Shown: positions 17,231 through 24,433 of the stretch, in pieces
Numbering within the stretch: the stretch's first letter is position 1
Layout: every line of letters starts with the position of its first letter
Assembly (NCBI GenBank): GCA_030039005.1
Contig: JASHQT010000520.1
Coordinates: 1-24,688 of the forward strand
From: Bryobacteraceae bacterium
GTDB taxonomy: Bacteria > Acidobacteriota > Terriglobia > Bryobacterales > Bryobacteraceae
Direction of reading: 5' to 3'
Length of the DNA: 24,688 bases
Notes under the pieces: generated by a model
Seen by the model: the letters and a program-made list of their open reading frames with translations, nothing else
Told to the model about the DNA's origin: nothing
The model's database searches: none
Translations under genes and position numbers: made by a program

Positions 17231-20095
17231 TTAATTCGTGCAGAATGGTGCGCCGCCGCCATTTTGCCCTGACCTGAGCGTCAGGACGCGTGGCGGAGTC
17301 GGGGTCCAATATTGGCTGTAGAAGAGCTGGTCCGGGATGAGACCAGCTCCGCCGGCCAGAAATCCATTGACCAAGGTCGGAGATCCAATCAGATCATTCA
17401 CGAGGTCTTGCGAGGGAAAGGAGAGTGTGGGGAAATCAGCCCCGGGGGGGAACAGGGGATTCCCAGGTGTCATACTCGTCTGGGTGAGGATGTACATGTC
17501 ATTGTTGTTTGATGGTGGTGGACTGGGGTAGACCAGCCAGGCCTGCGGGTTGGCATTCGCATAGAAGAAATCGCACATTTTTGTGGACGGCTGTCCTCGC
17601 ACGGGACTCGGCTTGTACCAAGTACTTCCGAAGCTCGTCGGAAAGGCATAGGGGATGGACGTAAAAGTGTCCAGGCTGTAAGTCAGACCCAGCAATCGAG
17701 AGTAGAACTGCCGTTTAGCCCCCAACGCGATTGCCGGAAGCGCCGTCCTGGGAGGTTGCGCACCCACGCACGTTTGGCACATGTACCAAGGCGCTTGGTG
17801 TGCGCCGTAGCCGCTGCCAATGGCCTGCAGCTTTCCCCAATCGTTCGTAAATCCAGTAAACATGACGTCGTCGGCGTTAGCAAGATCGGTGGCGAACGTT
17901 TGGTTCTTGCTTGCGAGTTCGTTAAATGTCACGGCGTATCCTCCATCCGGAACGTTGCTGGTCTCAGACGGCACAAATGCCGTTACGGCACCCAGAAGCG
18001 TACTGACCGCGCCAAATGCCGGCCCCGCTCCTGGAAGAAGCGACAACAGCGAGGTGACTGCGGCGGCCTTTTCCATAGCTCCGATCGGCACGATGGGATT
18101 GTATTGTGGAGCGTTTACGCTGGAATCCAGTTGATTGGCCACTTGGGAGAGCTGGCTGGAGAGGCTGTCGTTCGACTCGTAGGTGAGCGCCCGGAATAAG
18201 CTGTATAGCGTGTAAACATTGCTGAGATAGCCCTGTTCAACGGCCAGTTGGTTGACCACAGCTTGTAAGTCTTCCGCGGTGTAGTCAGGATTGGTCTTAT
18301 ACACAACGCTCTCCCAATTGATTTTCAGAACGTTTAGGTCTGACGCGCCCGTTCCCCCCACGCCGCCGTCGTAATAAGCCCGAATGGGTTGGCAGCTAGT
18401 GCTGCAGCCAAGACGGCTGGTAATCACGGGGTAGTTGTTGCTAGACGAAGTCAGATCCGCGTACGCGGCTTGCTGTGCAGGCGTCCAGGTCGGCCAGTCT
18501 TGCGGCTGCTGGTAGCCGACCTGCTCCCAGGCCCAACCCGGCGGGGATGTTACGCCGTCCGGGCCCGGTGCATCGGACATAGCCTGCTTGACATACCATT
18601 GATTCGTTCTGTCGCGCGCTAGAATCCCGTCAACCGCGCCGGTCTCTTGCTGTGCGCTCCAAATCGAAGAGTTCTCCACAACATAACCGGCCGCGACGTA
18701 GGCGGGATCGGTGCTGGTGATCAACGTATAAGCTGGGGGACCTGCAGGCGTATTGGCCGCGAGCTTTTGCATCATATACGGGTTGCCGCCGAGCGCACTG
18801 ATGGCGTTGAGAAACGTCGGGGTTAGTTGGGTCGAAGAATAGAACGGAACGCCCGCCGTGGTGAGAAAGAGGATATATTCCGGATTCGCGCCCTGCAGCC
18901 ATTCCAGCAAGCCGTACATGGCCGCTTCCCTTACCCCGGGCACCTGGCTGTTGGTCGGATAAAATGACGTATACTGAACGAACCCCTTGTGCCGGTCGAT
19001 TGCAAAAAGATAGAATCCGCCGGCTCCGTCCCAATTGAAGGGAGTGTCGCTGAACGGTTCTCCGGCATACTGAATCGTTGCGCACGGAAGGCCATGGCAT
19101 GACGCCGGATCGTTGGGAATCGTTTTGAATTCCCTGTAGTCGGATGGGACGAAGAAATAATTCTGACGGATATCGAGCATCAACGATCCTTGCAATGGCC
19201 TGGCAGACTGCAATTGCCCGTTGATAACCCACGCCCAGCTCTCATAGGCCACGCCTGCGGGCGCGCCTGCCACGCCGATGATGTTGTAGCCCCAGGGCGC
19301 GACCTTAGCGTTGGTGTAGTTGGTGCCGCCGATTGCCGTGGTATCCAGATTCGGCATCAAACCCCCGAAGGAGTTGGCGATCACCAAATCGCCGGCCGGA
19401 ATTGTCTTGAAGAAATTCGCCAACGATGTGGCGTCGCCAAAACACGCCTGCCCCGGAGTGGCGCTACCTCCGACTCTAGTCTCGGGAGCCAGGGTTTGGC
19501 GGCCCAGCACCAGGACCTGCACGGAATTGATGCCGGCACTGCAATTCAGGTTCGCCGCCGTGTAGGTCTGGATCGGAAAACCCGGGCCGGGCCCCAGAAT
19601 GATTTGATAGTTGTTGACGTCGTTCGGATCGGCGCCCTGCGCGATGCTGTTGGCCTGAACACCTACGCCGGCAATCATTTTCTCCACGGGCGCGGTTGCG
19701 GCACTGGGCGAGTTGAATTCAAACTTCACCCGCGCGGTGCTGACCGCTAGATTGGTGCCGCTAACGTCTACCACCAGAATGTTCGTGCCCTGCACCACGT
19801 CCTCCTGGGGTAATTGCGCCCGCGCGTCGCAGGAGATGACGGAACTGCAGTCCAACAGGTTGAACGACTGCGTTATGTCCGTACCATTCAAAGCCACCGA
19901 GAGCGTGGTCGAAGCGAATGGCAGGCTGATTTGGATGTCGGCCGAAATCGTGCCGGTATAAGTATTGTTGAGCTGGGGCTGCACAATGGTGATTGTAGGT
20001 CCAGTGTCTTGCGCCAGCAGTAGTCCGTGGCTAGTGAATATACAAGCGAGCACCCAAAACAGGCGCTTGCGATGTTGAATACGTGGCGTTGGCAT
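17231..20095 (-). CDS. large exported protein of unknown function
   Basis: A 954-aa protein starting at ATG 20095 with AAGGGAGA 6 nt upstream. Residues 1-29 are a signal peptide (RKRLFWVLACIF to LLLAQ). Residues about 30-135 look like a bacterial Ig-type beta domain (TGPTITIVQPQLNNTYTG; TTLSVALNGTDITQSFN). At about 150-290 there is a segment with FFKTIPAGDLVIANSFGGL and GYNIIGVAGAPAGVAYESW that loosely recalls the ILEI/FAM3 fold; this is a weak guess. The middle is rich in W, Y, N and P and has no catalytic motif I know. Near residues 665-705 lies a glycine- and alanine-rich hydrophobic stretch (SLLSLLPGAGPAFGAVSTLL) that could enter a membrane. Paired cysteines (MCQTC, CSTSC) suggest disulfides. 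A strong terminator follows, and it is separate from the gene upstream. Confidence 0.8.
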   Translation of the reverse strand: MPTPRIQHRKRLFWVLACIFTSHGLLLAQDTGPTITIVQPQLNNTYTGTISADIQISLPFASTTLSVALNGTDITQSFNLLDCSSVISCDARAQLPQEDVVQGTNILVVDVSGTNLAVSTARVKFEFNSPSAATAPVEKMIAGVGVQANSIAQGADPNDVNNYQIILGPGPGFPIQTYTAANLNCSAGINSVQVLVLGRQTLAPETRVGGSATPGQACFGDATSLANFFKTIPAGDLVIANSFGGLMPNLDTTAIGGTNYTNAKVAPWGYNIIGVAGAPAGVAYESWAWVINGQLQSARPLQGSLMLDIRQNYFFVPSDYREFKTIPNDPASCHGLPCATIQYAGEPFSDTPFNWDGAGGFYLFAIDRHKGFVQYTSFYPTNSQVPGVREAAMYGLLEWLQGANPEYILFLTTAGVPFYSSTQLTPTFLNAISALGGNPYMMQKLAANTPAGPPAYTLITSTDPAYVAAGYVVENSSIWSAQQETGAVDGILARDRTNQWYVKQAMSDAPGPDGVTSPPGWAWEQVGYQQPQDWPTWTPAQQAAYADLTSSSNNYPVITSRLGCSTSCQPIRAYYDGGVGGTGASDLNVLKINWESVVYKTNPDYTAEDLQAVVNQLAVEQGYLSNVYTLYSLFRALTYESNDSLSSQLSQVANQLDSSVNAPQYNPIVPIGAMEKAAAVTSLLSLLPGAGPAFGAVSTLLGAVTAFVPSETSNVPDGGYAVTFNELASKNQTFATDLANADDVMFTGFTNDWGKLQAIGSGYGAHQAPWYMCQTCVGAQPPRTALPAIALGAKRQFYSRLLGLTYSLDTFTSIPYAFPTSFGSTWYKPSPVRGQPSTKMCDFFYANANPQAWLVYPSPPPSNNNDMYILTQTSMTPGNPLFPPGADFPTLSFPSQDLVNDLIGSPTLVNGFLAGGAGLIPDQLFYSQYWTPTPPRVLTLRSGQNGGGAPFCTN

Positions 20096-20182
20096 GCTGA
20101 TCTCCCTTTCACGAAAAAAGATGCTCGTTACACTCGAAGGTGTTTTTGTTTTTTAGAGGAGGGGAGCAAACGAGGACAAAAG

Positions 20183-20223
20183 AAAAAACGGCTGGACGGT
20201 TCGCAGGTACGAGCGTCCAGCCG
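20183..20223 (-). terminator. intrinsic terminator of the LPSTA-protein gene
   Basis: A perfect 10-bp stem (CGGCTGGACG 20189-20198; CGTCCAGCCG 20214-20223) with a 15-nt loop is followed on the reverse strand by TTTTTTCTTTT. It lies about 50 nt past the stop of the 230-aa gene and separates it from the 954-aa gene. Confidence 0.88.
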
Positions 20224-20271
20224 CGAGTTAGTATGGCTCCCACCGATGAGGCGCAGCTTGAATTTTGTAAG

Positions 20272-20964
20272 TTACTTCGTTTTTGCTGCAGCAAATCGCA
20301 GAGTGGCGGCCGCCCCCAGCGAGAGCAGGCCTACTAAGCCGATGAGAGGCATCTCCGATGCGGTCGAGGGCAGTGATTCGGGTAATTCTGGATTCGAGTC
20401 CGTGATTTCAAACGCCTCGGCTACCTCGACTTCCTCTGCGCTTGGCTGTTCAGCCTTCAGAGGAGCCGTCTTCAAGGCCGCGAGGTCGGACTCCGTTACC
20501 GGTTTGGTCATGTTGGCCGGAACGTCGGCAGAGGTCGCTGGAACAGGGACATTATTCGCTTTCGCCAACTCAATCGCCTTGGGCTTCGGATAGACGAACT
20601 CGTTGCCGAAGTTCTTTCCCGGGTAGAACCAGGCCTTGATGGCCATAGGCGAACCGGCGGGCCGCTCTTCGAACGTGACGATCGTCTTGGATGCGGGCCG
20701 GAGACGATAGTCCGGAATCGCGAGGAATGTATCGAACAGTTGCGTTTCGTCTTTGTTGAATACCTGCACGATATGGCGATCCGATGGTGAATCGAGCAGC
20801 TTGAAAACATAGGTGCCAGCCGGCAGTACTTGCCCCGGAACTTCGACCGGGACATTAAACGTGAATACGGTTTTTTGGTTCCACTCATCCGCCCTGGCGC
20901 CGGGTGATATCGCGAGGACTCCGAGAGCGGCCATTAACATTAGTGTCGTTTTTGATTTCTTCAT
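20272..20964 (-). CDS. exported protein with LPSTA-type C-terminal sorting signal
   Basis: A 230-aa protein starting at ATG 20964 with AAGGAG 7 nt upstream. Residues 1-25 are a signal peptide (KKSKTTLMLMAALGVLAI to GARA). The core is a conserved-looking beta domain (KTVFTFNVPVEVPGQVLPAG, GTYVFKLLDSPSDRHIVQVF, RPAGSPMAIKAWFYPG) of a kind common in Acidobacteria without assigned function. An acidic linker follows (AEEVEVAEAFEITDS). The last 33 residues have the three-part layout of a sorting signal: LPSTAS from residue 198, a hydrophobic run (LIGLVGLLSLGAAATL), then a basic tail (RFAAAKTK). This resembles sortase or exosortase substrates, but no such enzyme is in the window. The gene is monocistronic, judging from the terminator after it. 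Confidence 0.82.
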   Translation of the reverse strand: MKKSKTTLMLMAALGVLAISPGARADEWNQKTVFTFNVPVEVPGQVLPAGTYVFKLLDSPSDRHIVQVFNKDETQLFDTFLAIPDYRLRPASKTIVTFEERPAGSPMAIKAWFYPGKNFGNEFVYPKPKAIELAKANNVPVPATSADVPANMTKPVTESDLAALKTAPLKAEQPSAEEVEVAEAFEITDSNPELPESLPSTASEMPLIGLVGLLSLGAAATLRFAAAKTK

Positions 20965-21057
20965 CTTTCTTCTCCTTAAGAGACGTGCTCAGGCCCTGGT
21001 GTCATCTGCGACCGTGAGCTCACCATGCACGATTTGCGAACATCACCTATTTGGCAA

Positions 21058-21114
21058 TTGACTGGCCAGGGAGCGCTTCCATAAATCAGGTAGATAGCGC
21101 CCCTTTCCCTGGCC
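21058..21114 (+). promoter_or_regulatory. promoter candidate enclosed by a 9-bp inverted repeat
   Basis: A -35-like TTGACT (21058-21063) and a -10-like ATAAAT (21081-21086) are 17 nt apart. Perfect arms GGCCAGGGA (21064-21072) and TCCCTGGCC (21106-21114) bracket the -10; an inner GCGC pair adds to the symmetry. This suggests an operator overlapping the promoter of the small ORF/MarC unit. Confidence 0.4.
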
Positions 21115-21118
21115 CTTC

Positions 21119-21142
21119 TCACGACATCTCAGAAATCTTCGG
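21119..21142 (+). promoter_or_regulatory. TCACGA repeat element, copy 2
   Basis: Starts TCACGACATCTCA and ends TTCGG. It is identical at 22 of 24 positions to the copy at 22304-22327. It ends 107 nt before the small exported ORF. Confidence 0.5.
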
Positions 21143-21148
21143 CCGGTT

Positions 21149-21164
21149 CGGGACACTAGTCCCG
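21149..21164 (+). repeat. leader hairpin
   Basis: CGGGAC, loop ACTA, GTCCCG: a perfect 6-bp stem with a tetraloop, in the presumed 5' leader of the small ORF/MarC unit, 7 nt after repeat copy 2. No T-tract follows. Confidence 0.45.
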
Positions 21165-21249
21165 CCTAACTTGTCTCGCTTCATCTCGTTCGGGGTAGAC
21201 CTCACCGTGCGAAGAAGAACGTGCGGCGCGCAGGAGGAGGAGGCAAATT

Positions 21250-21546
21250 ATGCGAAGCAGAACATTTTGGCTGATCGCTGCTGTGATCGCGCTCTTGGCC
21301 TACGTGGCAGGGCAGTGGGCCGCCGCGTATGTGACGGCATCGCCCGATCCAGGCAAGGGTGTGCCAGGCGACGAGCAGCAAATAGCTGGACGAGAAGTAG
21401 TACACTGCTCCGGCCTGAATAAGCGGCTTCTCAATCAATCGTTCATGGGGCGGCCGGATTCGTCCTCTGCCCGTTGTGTTCGCCTAGGCATCCGTGCGGC
21501 CGCAGCGGCTCACCAAGCTGACGCTAACCAACCAACATGTTGCTAG
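21250..21546 (+). CDS. small exported or membrane-anchored hypothetical protein
   Basis: A 98-aa frame with an unusually strong ribosome site (AGGAGGAGG, 6 nt before ATG). Residues 5-27 form a signal anchor (FWLIAAVIALLAYVAGQWAA). The rest (PGKGVPGDEQQIAGREVVHC onward) is low in recognisable structure and ends TCC. I do not recognise a family. The stop (TAG 21544-21546) lies 8-10 nt inside the MarC gene, which has no ribosome site of its own, so this ORF may serve to deliver ribosomes to MarC. The C-terminal third has poor coding character, so an ancestral frameshift is possible. Confidence 0.5.
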   Translation: MRSRTFWLIAAVIALLAYVAGQWAAAYVTASPDPGKGVPGDEQQIAGREVVHCSGLNKRLLNQSFMGRPDSSSARCVRLGIRAAAAAHQADANQPTCC

Positions 21547-22199
21547 TTCTGAAGACCTTCATGCTCGCGTTCAGCGCGCTGCTGCCGGTAATCAATCCGC
21601 TCGGCTCTGCCCTGCTATTTTTAGCGGTAGTGGGGGATGCAGCACCGCATATATTTCGACACCTGGCGCGGCGAGTGGCTCTCAGTACAGTACTGTTCCT
21701 GCTGATCATCGAGGTTACGGGCGCCGCGTTGCTTGCGTTCTTTGAGATTTCGCTTCCGGTTGTGCAATTGGCCGGCGGATTCGTTTTGGCATCGATGGGC
21801 TGGCAGTTGTTGAATAACAAGGATAACGGCAAGGATGTTGAGGCGTCCGAAGCTGCGATGAGTGATAGCGAAGCGTTGAAACGCAAGATATTTTATCCGC
21901 TGACGTTTCCTCTCACGGCTGGCCCGGGCTGCATCGTGGTGGCTCTGACGCTAAGTGCGCATGCCTCAAGACACTCTACTGCGGAGAATATCCTGGCCCA
22001 TTTCGGCATTGCAATTGCGATTCTAGGCATCGGTGCCTCGGTCTTGTTGTGCTACGCATACGCTCCAACGATTACGCGAAAAATCGCCCCGCAGACCGTA
22101 CAGGGAATTTTGCGGGTGATTGCGTTTGTTGTACTGTGCATTGGCGTGCAGATTTCGAGGAATGGTTTGGAAGCGATGCTAGAGGGCCTTCCAAAGTAA
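21537..22199 (+). CDS. MarC-family inner-membrane protein
   Basis: A 220-aa polytopic membrane protein with about six helices, of usual length for the MarC (UPF0056) family. It shows the two family signatures: PVINPLGSALLFL near residues 17-29 and FPLTAGPGCIVVAL from residue 124. Between them lie VQLAGGFVLASMGWQLL and a charged cytoplasmic loop (KDNGKDVEASEA). Family members were once linked to multiple-antibiotic resistance, but that is not supported, and the transported substrate is unknown. ATG 21537 overlaps the end of the preceding small ORF by 10 nt and has no visible ribosome site, which suggests coupled translation. A weak GCTCT/AGAGC hairpin lies at 22215-22230, with no T-tract. Confidence 0.9.
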   Translation: MLLVLKTFMLAFSALLPVINPLGSALLFLAVVGDAAPHIFRHLARRVALSTVLFLLIIEVTGAALLAFFEISLPVVQLAGGFVLASMGWQLLNNKDNGKDVEASEAAMSDSEALKRKIFYPLTFPLTAGPGCIVVALTLSAHASRHSTAENILAHFGIAIAILGIGASVLLCYAYAPTITRKIAPQTVQGILRVIAFVVLCIGVQISRNGLEAMLEGLPK

Positions 22200-22272
22200 G
22201 TAGTGCGAGTTTGTGCTCTTATGCGAGAGCTTGGCCGATTCGCCGCACACGCCCACAGGTTGTTGCGCTCCT

Positions 22273-22302
22273 TTGACGTCCCAGCCCGAATTCCAGGATA
22301 TT
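22273..22302 (+). promoter_or_regulatory. possible sigma-70 promoter of the second sigma-54 activator
   Basis: TTGACG (22273-22278) and GATATT (22297-22302) are 18 nt apart. Repeat copy 3 begins 2 nt after the -10, so it would cover the transcription start. Confidence 0.3.
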
Positions 22303-22303
22303 G

Positions 22304-22327
22304 TCACGACATCTCAAAAATCCTCGG
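22304..22327 (+). promoter_or_regulatory. TCACGA repeat element, copy 3
   Basis: Starts TCACGACATCTCA and ends CTCGG. It differs from copy 2 only at positions 14 and 20. It ends 81 nt before the chosen start of the sigma-54 activator gene. Confidence 0.5.
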
Positions 22328-22371
22328 AATGCTCGAAAGCTCTCGTGCCGCCACGCCTCTTTATTTTCAAC

Positions 22372-22407
22372 CTCCTGTAGTGGCCAATCGCCTGCGTCAG
22401 GCAGGAG
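22372..22407 (+). promoter_or_regulatory. leader able to hide the ribosome site
   Basis: CTCCTG (22372-22377) can pair with CAGGAG (22402-22407), the only ribosome-site-like sequence before the activator start. A competing hairpin GCCTG/CGT/CAGGC (22390-22402) would free it. The ribosome site is also very close to the ATG (one base). Confidence 0.3.
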
Positions 22408-22408
22408 C

Positions 22409-23488
22409 ATGCACAATGCGAATCTAATTCCTCTGGAAAAGCAACAGTTCGACTCGGTTTATGGCCTCGCACATAATTTGCGCGTTGACTCGCGAGGGAA
22501 GTACGTTGAGTTCAGCGCGTATCGGTGGGAGCTCGAGAACTCCAACAATGCGGTCGAGGGGATCGTGGGGGGCTGTGCCGCGCTGATTGAAACGCTTGAT
22601 CTGGTGCGAATGGTCGCTCCTACGGACTCGACGGTTCTGATCGAGGGCGAAACAGGCACTGGTAAAGAACTCTTTGCTCGCGCGATTCACGCCCACAGCC
22701 GGCGCCGCAACCGCCCGTTTATCAAGTTGAATTGCGCCGCCATTCCCGCCCCCCTTCTCGAGAGCGAGCTCTTTGGATATGAGCGCGGCGCTTTTACCGG
22801 CGCTATGACTCGGAAGTTGGGGCGCTTCGATCAGGCGGATGGCGGCACTCTATTCCTGGACGAAATTGGAGACATGCCACTGGAGCTTCAGGCGAAGTTG
22901 TTGCGTGTTCTCCAGGAACAAGAATTCGAGCCCCTGGGAGCCGTTCAAACACGCAAGGTCAATGTGCGCGTGGTCGCCGCAACCAACCAGAATCTCAGCC
23001 GATTGATGCTCGCGAAGCAGTTCCGTATGGACCTTTATTACCGTCTCAACGTCTTTCCTATTTCGCTTCCGCCACTGCGCAAGCGGCGGGAAGATATCCC
23101 TCTGCTAGTAGCTCACTTCGTGAGGATTTATTCCGAACGCATGAGCAAGGAGATTCGCAAGGTGTCTTCAAGGACTATGCTCGAGCTGCAGCAAAACTCA
23201 TGGCCAGGAAACGTTCGAGAACTTCAGAATGTGATCGAGCGTGCCACGGTTTTGACTTTCGGCGATGTCCTGACTGTCCCCGCGTTGTTCCCTCTTCAAC
23301 AATTGGCCCACGAGCCGGTGACGCTCGACGAGGCCGAGCGAAGTCACATCGCCAAAATACTTTTCGAAAGCAAAGGCGTCATTGGCGGACCGAACGGCGC
23401 TGCGGCGCGCTTGGGCATTCCCCGCACTACATTGATCTACAAGATGCGCAAGCGAGGTCTTTCCCGGTCGCATATTTCGGTCGTTTGA
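22409..23488 (+). CDS. short sigma-54-dependent activator without sensory domain
   Basis: A 359-aa enhancer-binding protein from ATG 22409. The AAA+ domain starts near residue 50: Walker A GETGTGKE from residue 80, GAFTGA at 127-132, Walker B TLFLDE ending at 152, and the WPGNVRELQNVIERA segment. The C-terminus is a Fis-type helix-turn-helix (GPNGAAARLGIPRTTLIYKM). Only about 50 residues precede the AAA+ domain and none form a PAS, GAF or receiver domain, so activity may be constitutive or set by a partner, as with PspF. The frame stays open to TTG 22301, but that would place repeat copy 3 inside the gene. The ribosome site AGGAG is only 1 nt from ATG. A DUF333-like gene follows after 44 nt. 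It is similar to the PAS activator at 14953. Confidence 0.88.
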   Translation: MHNANLIPLEKQQFDSVYGLAHNLRVDSRGKYVEFSAYRWELENSNNAVEGIVGGCAALIETLDLVRMVAPTDSTVLIEGETGTGKELFARAIHAHSRRRNRPFIKLNCAAIPAPLLESELFGYERGAFTGAMTRKLGRFDQADGGTLFLDEIGDMPLELQAKLLRVLQEQEFEPLGAVQTRKVNVRVVAATNQNLSRLMLAKQFRMDLYYRLNVFPISLPPLRKRREDIPLLVAHFVRIYSERMSKEIRKVSSRTMLELQQNSWPGNVRELQNVIERATVLTFGDVLTVPALFPLQQLAHEPVTLDEAERSHIAKILFESKGVIGGPNGAAARLGIPRTTLIYKMRKRGLSRSHISVV

Positions 23489-23532
23489 GATCGAATCTGC
23501 GGGGCGCAGCACAGAGGAAGGTGAGAGGATTC

Positions 23533-24198
23533 ATGTCGAACATTCAAACAATCGCTGATAGCGGACGGGCCTGCAAAAGCCGCGCTCGGAATCTGCGAGT
23601 TGCTTACCTTGCATTTGTACTTATGATCTGTGCTGGGACATCGCTCATTGCCGATGACTCACCGGACCTTCCGCAGAAGGGCATATTCAGCGAATTTGCG
23701 GCGATTTCCTACTGCTGGACGACAGCCGGCAAGGTGGTTTACCGGCAGGCCGTTTATGGCACCAACGCCGACAACTCGAAGAGTTGGCTCCTGCTTGCGA
23801 ACACGCATGCATTCTGCGAGTACACATCCTCACAGGATGGCTCGACAGTCGGCATTTTCTTGGACACTCTTGTAACCGACAAACCGACGCTTGCCGCTTT
23901 GGCCTACTACGCGCAAGTTCAACCTACAACGCCACCTGACGGCGGGAATCCAGCGTCGTATTATTGCACGCAACTCGGTGGCTCTGACCATTTTGGATCC
24001 AAAGAGGATGGGTCAGGCGGTGGTTGGGCCAACACATCAGCCGCCCAGCCGGTCCGCGAAGCTTGCATTTTTCCGGATCTTTCGTCAATTGATTCTTTCG
24101 GTCTTTTCTATCACTCCGCAGGTCTGATCAACGGAATCGATCTAACCACCGTGTTGCGATACAAGGGTCCTACCGGCAGCCCCAACAGTCATGAATGA
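23533..24198 (+). CDS. exported protein with DUF333-like C-terminal domain
   Basis: A 221-aa protein from ATG 23533, with GAGAGG 4 nt upstream. Residues 24-42 are a hydrophobic signal segment (YLAFVLMICAGTSLIA) behind a basic stretch. The middle is unassigned and contains aromatic-rich strands (ISYCWTTAGKVVYRQAVYG). The C-terminal part has the DUF333 pattern: NPASYYCTQLGG from residue 139, then CIFPDLSSIDSFGLFYHSAG from residue 178, with two conserved-looking cysteines. DUF333 proteins are often labelled putative hemolysin without experimental basis; their role is unknown. It lies 44 nt behind the short sigma-54 activator and is probably cotranscribed. No terminator is obvious after it. Confidence 0.7.
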   Translation: MSNIQTIADSGRACKSRARNLRVAYLAFVLMICAGTSLIADDSPDLPQKGIFSEFAAISYCWTTAGKVVYRQAVYGTNADNSKSWLLLANTHAFCEYTSSQDGSTVGIFLDTLVTDKPTLAALAYYAQVQPTTPPDGGNPASYYCTQLGGSDHFGSKEDGSGGGWANTSAAQPVREACIFPDLSSIDSFGLFYHSAGLINGIDLTTVLRYKGPTGSPNSHE

Positions 24199-24202
24199 TA
24201 AT

Positions 24203-24215
24203 TCACGTGACGTGA
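24203..24215. repeat. short inverted repeat after the DUF333-like gene
   Basis: TCACG, TGA, CGTGA forms a 13-bp dyad that also contains the palindrome CACGTG. It lies 5 nt after the stop codon. Operator or weak hairpin; no T-tract. Confidence 0.3.
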
Positions 24216-24287
24216 GCGAAAAATTGTACCAGTGGTTCTGGGCGCTACCCCTGAGATGGAAACGCGCCGGCCAATTGTTCGTACTTC

Positions 24288-24311
24288 TCACGAAATTCCG
24301 AAAAGTCCCGA
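24288..24311 (+). promoter_or_regulatory. TCACGA repeat element, copy 4
   Basis: Starts TCACGAAATT and carries AAAGTCCCG near its end. It is closest to copy 1 (19 of 23 positions) and matches copy 2 at 14 of 24. It ends 122 nt before the epimerase start. Confidence 0.4.
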
Positions 24312-24433
24312 TTTAGCGTTTGCCCGAAACTCAACTAAGACTCAGTTCCTCAATCGTCTGAATCTGGCGACTCAGTTGCCTTTCTCCCAAAGAGACCGAC
24401 ATGAGGTCCCTTAACCGTAGTTTGAGAGGAGAA

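Noticed and set aside
22215..22230. GCTCT/AGAGC hairpin after the MarC gene as terminator
   Set aside because: Only a 5-bp stem and no following T-tract.
24232..24414. 60-codon forward frame before the epimerase
   Set aside because: No ribosome site or domain; it overlaps the repeat element and the presumed leader of the epimerase gene.
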